Below, piece by piece: positions 1-6,789 of a stretch of DNA of 9,158 nt. The notes beneath the pieces are model-generated. The model was not told the DNA's origin. It did no database searches and saw only the letters and a list, made by a program, of their open reading frames with translations. Numbering within the stretch: position 1 is the first letter of the stretch; each line of letters opens with the position of its first letter. Origin of the DNA: Deltaproteobacteria bacterium (GTDB lineage: Bacteria; Myxococcota; Myxococcia; Myxococcales; 40CM-4-68-19); NCBI GenBank assembly GCA_018266095.1, contig JAFEBC010000496.1, positions 1-9,158 on the forward strand. Direction: 5' to 3'. Position numbers and translations under genes: made by a program.

Positions 1-222
1 CGCGGGTCCTTCGCGCACCCCAAGCTCTACCGCGCGAGCTTCCGCGACACGCGCAACGGGAGCGCGCCCGACGTGTTGTTGGAGGCCGGCGACGGGGTGT
101 TCGTGCCCGACCACTGGTACGCGACCGCGACCGAGGTGCTGGCGCGGCTGGCGCCCCTCATCGGCGCGGCGTCGGTGGCGCGCGGGTTCTTCTACTACTA
201 CCCCCAGTATGTTGCCCAATGA
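1..222 (+). CDS. C-terminal end of an outer-membrane polysaccharide export protein (OPX/Wza-like), 5' truncated
   Basis: Frame 1 is open from the first base to a TGA at 220-222, giving the last 73 residues of a protein whose start lies outside the window. Visible residues 24-37 (DVLLEAGDGVFVPD) match the closing strand of the SLBB/ligand-binding domains in OPX proteins, where the usual form is L-x-P/A-G-D-x-x-x-V-P. After this comes a segment (residues about 45-66) that could be a helix, ending in a Phe/Tyr-rich tail. In Wza the C-terminal helix crosses the outer membrane, so this arrangement fits. The protein would form the outer-membrane channel for an exported polysaccharide. The stop codon overlaps the start of the next gene (ATGA), implying co-translation with the glycosyltransferases. 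The family call rests on one short motif plus context; another SLBB protein is possible. Confidence 0.6.
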   Translation, partial: RGSFAHPKLYRASFRDTRNGSAPDVLLEAGDGVFVPDHWYATATEVLARLAPLIGAASVARGFFYYYPQYVAQ

Positions 223-1463
223 ACACTCTGGCCGTCGCGCACGTCCTGCGGAAGTACGACGCTGACGAGCTCGGCGGCACGGAGACGCACGTCGCGGAGA
301 TCACGCGGCGGCTCAACGACCTCGGGGTGCACTGCGAGGTGCACGCGCCGGCGGGGCCTCGCGCGGGTGGGAACCTGGCGGTGCCGCTGTTCCGCTACAA
401 GGCCTTCAGCCCGTTCCTGGGACCCAAGGCGCAGCGGCGGGCGCTGGTGCAGAACGCGGGCAACCTCGTGTCGCTGGACGAGCCGCTGCGGCTCTATCGC
501 GACCGCAGCCTCTCGCTCGTGCACGTGCACACCACGGGGCGCATCGGCGGGGGCGTGCGCACGGCGATGAAGCTGTCCAAGCGGCCGTACATCGTGTCGG
601 TGCACGGGCCGCTGCTGTCGGGCGGCGCGTTCCTGCAGGCGGACACGGCGCGGCGGCTCTCGGGCGTCATCGACCTGGGGCAGCCGTTCGGGCTCCTGCT
701 CGGCGCGCGGCGGGTCATCGACGACGCGGCGCGGGTGCTCTGCTTCAACGACGACGAGCACGCGGCCCTGCAGCGGCGCATCGGCGCGCGGGCGGTGCGG
801 ATGGACCACGGCGTGGACGCGGCCCGGTTCACGCGCGGGAACGCGGCGCACGTGCGCGAGGCCTGGCCTGCGCTGGGTGAGGCGCCGCTGGTGGTGCAGG
901 TGGGGCGGCTCTGCGTGCAGAAGGACCAACTGCTGACGCTGCGGGCGTTCGCGCGGGTGGCGGCGCAGCACCGGCTCGTGTTCGTGGGCCAGGAGACGGA
1001 CCGCGGGTATCGGGCGCAGCTCGAGGCGGAGGCGCGGGCGCTGGGGATCGCGGAGCGCGTGCACTTCCTCGGGAACCTGCCGCCGCACGAGGTGCCGGAC
1101 GTGCTGGCGGCGGCGACGCTGATGGTGGCGCCCTCGCAGCACGAGGCGTTCGGGCTGCTCGTCCTGGAGGCGTGGGCGGCGAAGAAGGCCTGCGTGTTCT
1201 CTCGCGTGGGCGGGCTGGCGGACCTGGCGCGCGTGCTGGACGCGACGGGGCCAGGCGCGGGCGCGGTGGCGCTGACCGAGCGGTCGCCGGAGGCGTTCGC
1301 GGCGCAGCTCCAGGTGCTCCTGGGCGACGCGCAGCTTCGGGAGGCGGCCGCGGCGCGCGGGCACGCGCTCGTGCAGCAGCGCTTCTCCTGGGACACGGCG
1401 GCCGAGCGGCTGCACGCCCTCTACCGCGAGGTGCTCGACGAGCGGGCGCGGAGGAGCGCGTGA
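219..1463 (+). CDS. Glycosyltransferase family 4 (GT-B fold)
   Basis: A 414-residue retaining glycosyltransferase, predicted to move a sugar from a nucleotide-sugar donor to a lipid-linked or growing glycan acceptor at the cytoplasmic membrane face. The N-terminal acceptor half has the glycine-rich loop LGGTETHV (residues 18-25) and a HVHTTG strand end near residue 105. The C-terminal donor-binding half begins around VVQVGRL (about residue 225). It contains the GT4 E-x7-E signature, HEAFGLLVLE, with E309 and E317 the expected donor-contacting acids. Length is normal for GT4. The ATG overlaps the upstream TGA by 4 bp and has no obvious Shine-Dalgarno sequence, so expression probably depends on translational coupling. 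All of about 22 Asp codons are GAC, unlike the second GT4 gene downstream. Donor and linkage cannot be told from sequence. No signal peptide or membrane segment is seen. Confidence 0.9.
   Translation: MNTLAVAHVLRKYDADELGGTETHVAEITRRLNDLGVHCEVHAPAGPRAGGNLAVPLFRYKAFSPFLGPKAQRRALVQNAGNLVSLDEPLRLYRDRSLSLVHVHTTGRIGGGVRTAMKLSKRPYIVSVHGPLLSGGAFLQADTARRLSGVIDLGQPFGLLLGARRVIDDAARVLCFNDDEHAALQRRIGARAVRMDHGVDAARFTRGNAAHVREAWPALGEAPLVVQVGRLCVQKDQLLTLRAFARVAAQHRLVFVGQETDRGYRAQLEAEARALGIAERVHFLGNLPPHEVPDVLAAATLMVAPSQHEAFGLLVLEAWAAKKACVFSRVGGLADLARVLDATGPGAGAVALTERSPEAFAAQLQVLLGDAQLREAAAARGHALVQQRFSWDTAAERLHALYREVLDERARRSA
1450..1456 (+). promoter_or_regulatory. Ribosome binding site for the GTG-started GT2 fusion gene
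   Basis: GGAGGAG lies 3-5 bases ahead of the GTG at 1460, inside the end of the upstream GT4 gene. It is the clearest Shine-Dalgarno sequence in the operon. It decides the start at GTG 1460 over any start further upstream in the same open frame, and over the ATG at 1508, which would remove the first strand of the GT2 fold. Confidence 0.65.
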
Positions 1464-3427
1464 CCACTCCCGAGACCATCGACGTGGTGGTGCGCTGCCG
1501 CAACGAGATGCCGCACACGGCGCGCACGCTCGAGGCGCTGGCGGCCCAGAAGGGCCTGCGCGTGCGGGTGCTCTTCCTCGACTGCCGCTCGACGGACGGG
1601 TCGCGCGAGTCGGCGGTGCGGGCGGGCGTGCAGGTGCACGACATCGAGCCCTCGGAGTACGTGCCGGGGACGGTGCTGAACCTGGGCATGCGCATGACGC
1701 AGTCGCCGGTGGTGGCGTTCGTGAACGCGGACGCGGTGCCGCTCTCGCCGGAGGCGCTCTTGGGGCTCCTCTTGCCGCTCTCGCAGCCGGACGTGGCGGC
1801 GACGTTCGCGCGGCAGGTGGCGCGGCCCGAGGCGGACGCGATGACCCGGCTCGACTATGCGCGCGCGTTCGGCTCGGTGCCGCCGCCGATGGCGCACGGG
1901 GTCTTCTTCTCGATGGCCGCGAGCGCGCTGCGGCGCGACGCCTGGGACGCCCTGCCCTTCGACGAGAAGCTCAGGTTCTCCGAGGACGCGGACTGGACGC
2001 GGCGGGCGGCGGCAGTGGGCTGGCGCGCGGTCTATGTGCCCGAGGCGCGATTCGAGCACTCGCACGACTACGATCTCGCGGGGCAGCTCAAGCGGCGGCG
2101 CGGCGAAGGCGTCGCGGACACGCACATCTTCCGCCTCGGCAAGCCGTCGCCGGTGAAGGAATTGTTGCGGCCGCTCGCCGGCGCGCTGGTGCGGGACCTC
2201 AAGGCCGGAGTGTTGGGTCCAAGACCCATGCTGGTGCGCACGACGCAGGTGGTCGGACGGTTCACCGGGCGGCTCTTGGCGCGATCCAGCGCAGAAAGAG
2301 ACGGATCTCGTCTCAATTTGAGACAGGAGAGACTGGATCGTTGGACCCTGAGCCAGGATCCGGCCGCCGAGGCGGGCGTGGGCGCCGCGATCGCCAATTC
2401 GGTGACGCTCATCCGCGAGGCGATGGGCACTGCGCTCGAATCGCTCGCGCTGGTGGGCAGCTATGCGCGCGGGGAAGGCGGCGTGCAGCTTCGCGGGGGC
2501 GCGCCGGGGCCCTCGAATGACCTCGATTTCGTCGCGGTGGTGCCGGGCAACGTGCGCGCGTGGAGGAAGAAGCTGGAGCTGCTCTCGCTCGAGTGGAGCA
2601 TGCGCATCGGCGTGCACGTCGAGGTGTGGGCCGTGGGGCGGAAGTTCTTGAGGCGCGTGCCGCCGACCTTGTTCTGGCTGGACGTGGCGCAGGGCGGGCA
2701 CCGCGTGCTGCACGGGGACGCGCGGGCGTTCGCGCTGCCGATCGAGCCGCGCATGGTGCCGCTCGATGAGGCGGGGCGCCTCCTGGCCAACCGCGCGGTG
2801 GGCCTCGCGCTCTCGAACATCGAGGGCGGCGAGGGCACGATGATCCGGCACGCGCACAAGATGGTGCTGGCGTGCGGCGATGCGCTCCTGCTCGCGGCGG
2901 ACCGCTACGTGACCACCATGCGCGGGCGCGCGAAGGAGCTGGAGCGGCTGGCGGTGGCGCCGTCGATCGGGCCCGAGCTGGTGCGGCGCTATGCGGAGGC
3001 GGTGGCCTGGCGCGCGTCGAAGGGCGACTGGGTGCCGCGCGGGCAGACGGTGGACGCTTGGTACGCGGACGTGCGCCAGGACGCGAAGCGCTGGCACCTG
3101 GCGTTCGAGCGGTTCCGCGCGGGCGCGCCGGCGGAGGTGCTGGCGTTCGTGCGCAGCAGGAAGCGGGTGTACCAGGCGCTGCCGGATGTGCGGCCGCTGG
3201 GCGCGATGCTGGCGGCGCTGCGGGCGGCGGTGAAGCGCGAGGCGTCGCTGTTCCCGGTGCTCGGGCACCCGCGCGAGCGGCTGGCGCGGGTGGCGGTGGC
3301 GCTGGCGTACGCGCCGCACGACCCGGGCGCGCGGGCCGAGGCCTGCGCTCTCCTGGGCCTGCCGGAGAAGGCGACCAAGAGCGAGCTGACGGCGCGGCTG
3401 CGGCTCCTCGCGGCGAGGGCGGGCTAG
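1460..3427 (+). CDS. GT2 glycosyltransferase fused to a Pol-beta-type nucleotidyltransferase
   Basis: A 655-residue two-enzyme fusion. Residues about 6-240 form a GT-A family 2 glycosyltransferase resembling rhamnosyltransferases: VVVRCRNE near residue 9, LDCRSTDGS near 35, a DxD-like N89-A90-D91, the YVPGTVLN acceptor-side segment, and E175-D176 in EDADW. A linker (about 240-315) contains a cluster of inverted repeats and drops locally to 50% GC. Residues about 320-400 form a minimal-nucleotidyltransferase fold: G333-S334, then D354-L355-D356, then E388 in VHVEVW as the third metal ligand. The rest is helical, with the RHAHKMVLACGDALLLAADRY pattern usual behind such domains. GS and DxD are 19 residues apart, longer than the usual 10 or so. 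The GTG start overlaps the previous stop (GTGA) and has a strong ribosome site. The acceptor of the nucleotidyl group is unknown; a protein, sugar or regulatory target is possible. Confidence 0.85.
   Translation: MTTPETIDVVVRCRNEMPHTARTLEALAAQKGLRVRVLFLDCRSTDGSRESAVRAGVQVHDIEPSEYVPGTVLNLGMRMTQSPVVAFVNADAVPLSPEALLGLLLPLSQPDVAATFARQVARPEADAMTRLDYARAFGSVPPPMAHGVFFSMAASALRRDAWDALPFDEKLRFSEDADWTRRAAAVGWRAVYVPEARFEHSHDYDLAGQLKRRRGEGVADTHIFRLGKPSPVKELLRPLAGALVRDLKAGVLGPRPMLVRTTQVVGRFTGRLLARSSAERDGSRLNLRQERLDRWTLSQDPAAEAGVGAAIANSVTLIREAMGTALESLALVGSYARGEGGVQLRGGAPGPSNDLDFVAVVPGNVRAWRKKLELLSLEWSMRIGVHVEVWAVGRKFLRRVPPTLFWLDVAQGGHRVLHGDARAFALPIEPRMVPLDEAGRLLANRAVGLALSNIEGGEGTMIRHAHKMVLACGDALLLAADRYVTTMRGRAKELERLAVAPSIGPELVRRYAEAVAWRASKGDWVPRGQTVDAWYADVRQDAKRWHLAFERFRAGAPAEVLAFVRSRKRVYQALPDVRPLGAMLAALRAAVKREASLFPVLGHPRERLARVAVALAYAPHDPGARAEACALLGLPEKATKSELTARLRLLAARAG
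2214..2348. repeat. Cluster of nested inverted repeats inside the GT2-nucleotidyltransferase linker
   Basis: Five perfect inverted repeats crowd into 135 bp. TGGGTC/GACCCA (2214-2219, 2223-2228) forms a hairpin with a 3-base loop. GGGTCCAA (2215-2222) pairs with TTGGACCC (2341-2348). CGATCCAG (2282-2289) pairs with CTGGATCG (2333-2340), so two right arms are contiguous. Inside are GAGACG/CGTCTC (2298-2303, 2309-2314) and GTCTCAA-T-TTGAGAC (2310-2324). Bases 2291-2340 are 25/50 GC in a window otherwise clearly above 70%. The frame stays open, adding roughly residues 252-297. This looks like an inserted palindromic element or its remnant, or a folded mRNA segment. No terminal inverted repeats with target duplication or transposase were seen. 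Confidence 0.6.
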
Positions 3428-3481
3428 CGTCATGCGGACCGGCGCGATCACGGACGGGCGCGGCGCGCGAGGGAGCCTCTG

Positions 3482-4627
3482 ATGGCGCGGCGCGTGCTCA
3501 TCGCCTTCGTGGACGCGCTCGGGTCGGAGCAGCTCGAGCGCTTCGGCGGCGCGCTCTCGTTCGTGCCGCACCGGCGGGCGCTCACGGGCGTGCTCGGCTA
3601 CTCGTCGGGCGCGCTGGCGACGGTGCTCACGGGCGCGCACGCGAGCGAGCACGGGCGCATGTGTCTGTTCGCGCAGCGGCGCGAGGGCGACGACGGGCTC
3701 CTCAAGCCGCTCAAGTGGCTGGGCCTGTTGCCGCGGGTGCTGCACGAGCGCGGAGCCTTCCGCCGCAAGGTGGCGCAGGCGCTGGCCTCGGCGCGCGGGC
3801 TCACCGGCTACGTGGCGCTGCACCGCGTGCCGCCCAAGGACTTCGAGTGGCTGGACCTGCCGGAGCGCGAGGATCTCTTCGCGGCCAAGGACATCGGCGG
3901 CGTGCCCACGTTCCTCTCGCAGGCGCGCGAGGCGGGGCTCTCGGTGTACGCGTCGCCGTGGCAGTTGCCGGAGGCCGAGCGCTGGCGGCACGTGCACGAG
4001 ACGCTGGCGAGGTCGCAGCCGGAGCTGACGTTCCTGTACGCGGCGGAGATGGACGGCGTGCTGCACGCCGAGGGCAACGACGGCCAGGCGGCACAGGCGG
4101 TGCGCGGGCGGATCGCGGGCGAGCTCGATCGGGCGCGCGAGGCGCTCCTGCGCGGCGGGCACGAGGTGCTCACGATCGTCGTCGGCGATCACGGCATGGC
4201 CGAGGTGTCGCGCACCATCGATCCGCGAGAGCTCACCTCGAAGCTCGACGCGCGCGTGTTCGTGGACAGCACCATGCTGCGCTTCTGGGGCACCCACGCG
4301 CAGCTCGGGCGGGCGCGGCTGCTGGCCGAGCGCGCCAAGCTGCCGGGCCGCTGGCTCGACACGTCTGCGCTGCGCGAGCGGAACGCGGCGATCGAGGGCG
4401 CGCCGTATGGGTCGGCGCTGTTCGTGCTCGACGAGGGCGTCATCTTCGCGCCCAGCTTTGTCGGCGGACGCGCGCGCGGGATGCACGGCTACGACCTCGA
4501 TGCGCGCTCGGCGCGGGCGGCGATCGCCTCGGACGCGCCGCTGCCCGAGGACCTCCGCGCGCTCACCGATCTCGCGCCGCTGGTGAGCCGGGCGCTGGGG
4601 CTCGCGGCGCGCGGTGCGGCTGCATGA
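3482..4627 (+). CDS. Alkaline-phosphatase-superfamily protein, type I phosphodiesterase/nucleotide pyrophosphatase-like
   Basis: A 381-residue metal-dependent phosphohydrolase. The full bimetal site of the ENPP/nucleotide-pyrophosphatase group can be placed. D11 (FVDALG), nucleophile S41 (GYSSG, at the position of the ENPP threonine), D236 and H237 (VVGDHGM) form one metal site. D191 and H195 (MDGVLH) with H335 (GMHGYD) form the other. LTGAHASEHG at 49-58 matches the conserved stretch after the nucleophile. No signal peptide is apparent, so it is probably cytoplasmic and may act on nucleotide-sugars, lipid-linked intermediates or a phosphodiester substituent. It follows the GT2 fusion by 54 bp, with a purine-rich GAGGGAG about 8-14 bases ahead of the ATG, and overlaps the next gene by ATGA. 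Phosphodiesterase rather than phosphatase or phosphoglycerate-mutase activity is favoured by the motif set, but substrate is unknown. Confidence 0.85.
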   Translation: MARRVLIAFVDALGSEQLERFGGALSFVPHRRALTGVLGYSSGALATVLTGAHASEHGRMCLFAQRREGDDGLLKPLKWLGLLPRVLHERGAFRRKVAQALASARGLTGYVALHRVPPKDFEWLDLPEREDLFAAKDIGGVPTFLSQAREAGLSVYASPWQLPEAERWRHVHETLARSQPELTFLYAAEMDGVLHAEGNDGQAAQAVRGRIAGELDRAREALLRGGHEVLTIVVGDHGMAEVSRTIDPRELTSKLDARVFVDSTMLRFWGTHAQLGRARLLAERAKLPGRWLDTSALRERNAAIEGAPYGSALFVLDEGVIFAPSFVGGRARGMHGYDLDARSARAAIASDAPLPEDLRALTDLAPLVSRALGLAARGAAA

Positions 4628-5742
4628 GGCTCGGCCTCGCGGTGCCCACGCTCGGCTTTCAGGGCGGGCTGGAGCGGCACGCGCACGATCTTGCGCGGGC
4701 GCTGGTGGCGCGCGGACACGAGGTGCGGCTCCTCCACGGCGAGCGGATCGGGCGCGACGCGCAGGCGTTCGCGAGCGCGTTCACCTCGAAGGCGCTCTTG
4801 GGCAGCAAGCACGCGCTGAGCGAGCTGGAGGCGGTGTGGGTGCAGAAAGCGGCGGCGCCGGAGGAGCTCGAGCGGTTCGGGGATCTCCCGCTGGTGCTGG
4901 CGGTGCACGATCACGATCTCACCTGCGTGCGCACCTCGCGGATGCTGCTCGTGTCGCGCGAGGCGTGCGATCGGCCGCCGGGCGTCCCCTGCGTGCTGCA
5001 CGGGTGCGTGGTGGTGCGCGATCGCGCGGGTCGGCTGCCGCTGACGCTGGCGAATCCCTTCTCGCTGCGCGCGAGGCTCGCGGCCCTCTCGCGGCGCGCG
5101 CGGCTGGTGGCCTGCTCGCGCTATCTGGCGCGGACGCTCGTCGAGGCGGGGGCGCCCGCGGAGCGCGTGTCGTTCATCCATCCGGTGCCGCCCGCGGAGG
5201 AGCTCGCGCTGGTGCCGCGGCCGCTGGCGCAGCGGGTGCTGGTGTCGGCGCAGCTCGTGCACGGCAAGGGCGTCGATCTGGCCATCGAGGCGATGCGGCA
5301 GTTGCCCCAGGCGACCTTGGAGATCGCGGGCGATGGGCCCTCGCGCGGGGCGCTGGAGCAGCAGGCGCGCAGGGTGGCGCCGGGCCGCGTGACCTTCCTC
5401 GGCTACGTGCCGCCGGCGCAGGTGACCTCGCTCTACGATCGCGCGTCGGTGGCGCTGGTGCCGTCGCGCTGGCCGGAGCCGTTCGGGCTCATCGGCCTCG
5501 AGGCGATGCGGCGCGCGCGGCCAGTGGCGGCGGCGCTGCACGGCGGGATCGTCGAGTGGCTGCCGCGCGGAGGCGGCGGGCGCGGCTTCACGCCGGGCGA
5601 CACGAGGGCGATGGCACAAGCGGTGCAACAGTTGCTCGACGACGCGGCGGCGGGGGAGGCGGCGCTCGCGTTCGTGCAGGAGAACTTCCAGCAGGCGCGC
5701 TCTGTAGAAGCGGCTCTGGAGCTGTTGCGAAAGGCTGCTTGA
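4624..5742 (+). CDS. Second glycosyltransferase family 4, with a four-cysteine insert
   Basis: A 372-residue GT-B glycosyltransferase. The ATG overlaps the preceding TGA by 4 bp; the same frame is open far upstream, but that extension only mirrors the phosphodiesterase and fusion genes. Residues 11-22 hold the glycine-rich loop (GFQGGLERHAHD). VLAVHDHD near residue 92 leads into a segment with C101, C115, C123 and C128, a layout seen in a subset of GT4 enzymes and able to bind a metal or form a structural knot. The donor half starts around VLVSAQLVHGKG (about residue 207). It carries the E-x7-E motif in PEPFGLIGLE with E285 and E293. No membrane segment is seen. Asp codons are mostly GAT (about 9 of 13), against none in the first GT4 gene, suggesting a different evolutionary source. 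It probably adds a later sugar in the same glycan; donor unknown. Confidence 0.88.
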   Translation: MRLGLAVPTLGFQGGLERHAHDLARALVARGHEVRLLHGERIGRDAQAFASAFTSKALLGSKHALSELEAVWVQKAAAPEELERFGDLPLVLAVHDHDLTCVRTSRMLLVSREACDRPPGVPCVLHGCVVVRDRAGRLPLTLANPFSLRARLAALSRRARLVACSRYLARTLVEAGAPAERVSFIHPVPPAEELALVPRPLAQRVLVSAQLVHGKGVDLAIEAMRQLPQATLEIAGDGPSRGALEQQARRVAPGRVTFLGYVPPAQVTSLYDRASVALVPSRWPEPFGLIGLEAMRRARPVAAALHGGIVEWLPRGGGGRGFTPGDTRAMAQAVQQLLDDAAAGEAALAFVQENFQQARSVEAALELLRKAA

Positions 5743-5746
5743 ACCG

Positions 5747-6703
5747 ATGCCAGGTCCGCTGACGCAGTCGCAGGTGTCGCAATTCGAGCGCGATGGGTTC
5801 CTGCCGGTCGAAGGCCTGTTGTCGAACGACGAGCTCGAGCGCTTCCGCGAGTCCGCGGCGCAGGCCCAGGCGCGCAGGCTGCAGGTGGTCGCGGAGAGGT
5901 CGGCGCCGGTCGATCGCGCCAAGCGATCGCTCAAGCTGGCGCTGCGCGCGGCGATCGGCGATGGCGTCGTCGATCGGGTGCGCACGCTCATCCCGCGGCT
6001 GTTGGGCGCGCAGGTGGGGCGGCAGCTCGTGGCCGAGGGCGCGTGGGGCTTTGAGGGCACGAACCAATCGCCGAGCGATCCGTTCTATGCGCGCGTGTAC
6101 CTCCAGGTGTTCGGGCTGGCCCGCGAGGACGAGCGGCTGCGCTCGTGCGCGCTCGATCCGCGCCTGGGCCAGATCGCCGCGCAGTTGCTCTCCGTGGACG
6201 CGGTGCGCCTCTATCACGACCAGGCGCTGACCAAGCGGCCCGGCGACCACTACACCGCGTGGCACCTCGACGCGCCCTTCTGGTCGTTCAGCTCGTCGAG
6301 GGCGCTGACCATGTGGATCGCGCTCGACGACGTCACGCCGGAGAGCGGGTGCCTGAGCTATCTGCCCGGGACGCACCTGACGGCGTCGTACGATCGCAAG
6401 GCGCAGATCAGCAAGCAGTTCGACGCGCTCCTGGACCTGTACCCGAAGTGGCGCGCCCTGACGCCAGTGCAGGTGCCGTGTCGCGCGGGGACCATCGTGT
6501 TCCACCACGGGCTCACCGCGCACTCGGCGGGACCGAACACCACGGCGCGGGACCGGCGGGCCTTCGCCTGCTCGTTCATGGCGGACGGGGTCACGTTCAA
6601 CGGGCAGCGGGACGTGATGTCGCTGTCGGAGTTCCACCGGATGCGCGTGGGCGACCGGCTGGACGATGACGCGCGGTATCCGCTGGTGTGGTCGGCTCGC
6701 TAG
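5747..6703 (+). CDS. Phytanoyl-CoA dioxygenase (PhyH) family Fe(II)/2-oxoglutarate oxygenase
   Basis: A 318-residue non-haem iron oxygenase expected to hydroxylate, or otherwise oxidise, a small molecule using oxygen and 2-oxoglutarate. The double-stranded beta-helix metal triad is complete: H173 and D175 in WHLDAPF, and the distal H259 in HHGLTAHSAG. R270, 11 residues after that histidine, is at the place of the 2-oxoglutarate-binding arginine of human PHYH. The start of the family, with VSQFERDGFLPVEGLLS at residues 10-26, and SGCLSYLPGTH near 204-214 are also typical. The ATG sits 4 bp after the GT4 stop, with a weak GAAAGG 12 bases upstream, so it is probably the last gene of the operon. 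In this context it may tailor a sugar, lipid carrier or acyl group, but PhyH substrates are too varied to name one. Confidence 0.88.
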   Translation: MPGPLTQSQVSQFERDGFLPVEGLLSNDELERFRESAAQAQARRLQVVAERSAPVDRAKRSLKLALRAAIGDGVVDRVRTLIPRLLGAQVGRQLVAEGAWGFEGTNQSPSDPFYARVYLQVFGLAREDERLRSCALDPRLGQIAAQLLSVDAVRLYHDQALTKRPGDHYTAWHLDAPFWSFSSSRALTMWIALDDVTPESGCLSYLPGTHLTASYDRKAQISKQFDALLDLYPKWRALTPVQVPCRAGTIVFHHGLTAHSAGPNTTARDRRAFACSFMADGVTFNGQRDVMSLSEFHRMRVGDRLDDDARYPLVWSAR

Positions 6704-6715
6704 TGGCCGCGGTCC

Positions 6716-6760
6716 CGGCGCCGCTCTCTGGGAACTGCGACGAGAGGCAGCTTGGCGCCG
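6716..6760. terminator. Possible bidirectional stem-loop between convergent genes
   Basis: In the 86-bp gap between the oxygenase stop and the end of the oppositely oriented DTW gene, CGGCGCC (6716-6722) can pair with GGCGCCG (6754-6760), and CTCTC (6724-6728) with GAGAG (6742-6746), leaving a 13-base loop and an asymmetric bulge. The position suits a terminator for both genes. There is no T-run on either strand, and GC-rich sequence forms such pairings easily, so this is weak. Confidence 0.3.
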
Positions 6761-6789
6761 CGCCGCGGCGGGAACAGGCCCGACGGAAG

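Noticed and set aside
494..1396. Other long minus-strand frames across the first GT4 gene
   Set aside because: They are antisense shadows with biased composition. The plus-strand gene has clear GT4 motifs in the right order.
1172..1459. Upstream extension of the GT2 fusion frame to an ATG at 1172
   Set aside because: It overlaps the first GT4 gene by nearly 300 bp and has no domain content. GTG 1460 has a good ribosome site and starts directly at the GT2 fold.
1421..4486. A 1021-codon open frame on the minus strand
   Set aside because: It is antisense to three well-supported genes, rich in Arg/His/Ala/Pro with no recognisable domain, and explained by the lack of stop codons in GC-rich DNA.
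2872..4623. Upstream extension of the second GT4 frame, which would make a 956-residue protein
   Set aside because: The extension is Arg/Ala/Gly-rich shadow sequence of the fusion and phosphodiesterase genes. Homology begins right after ATG 4624, which overlaps the preceding stop.
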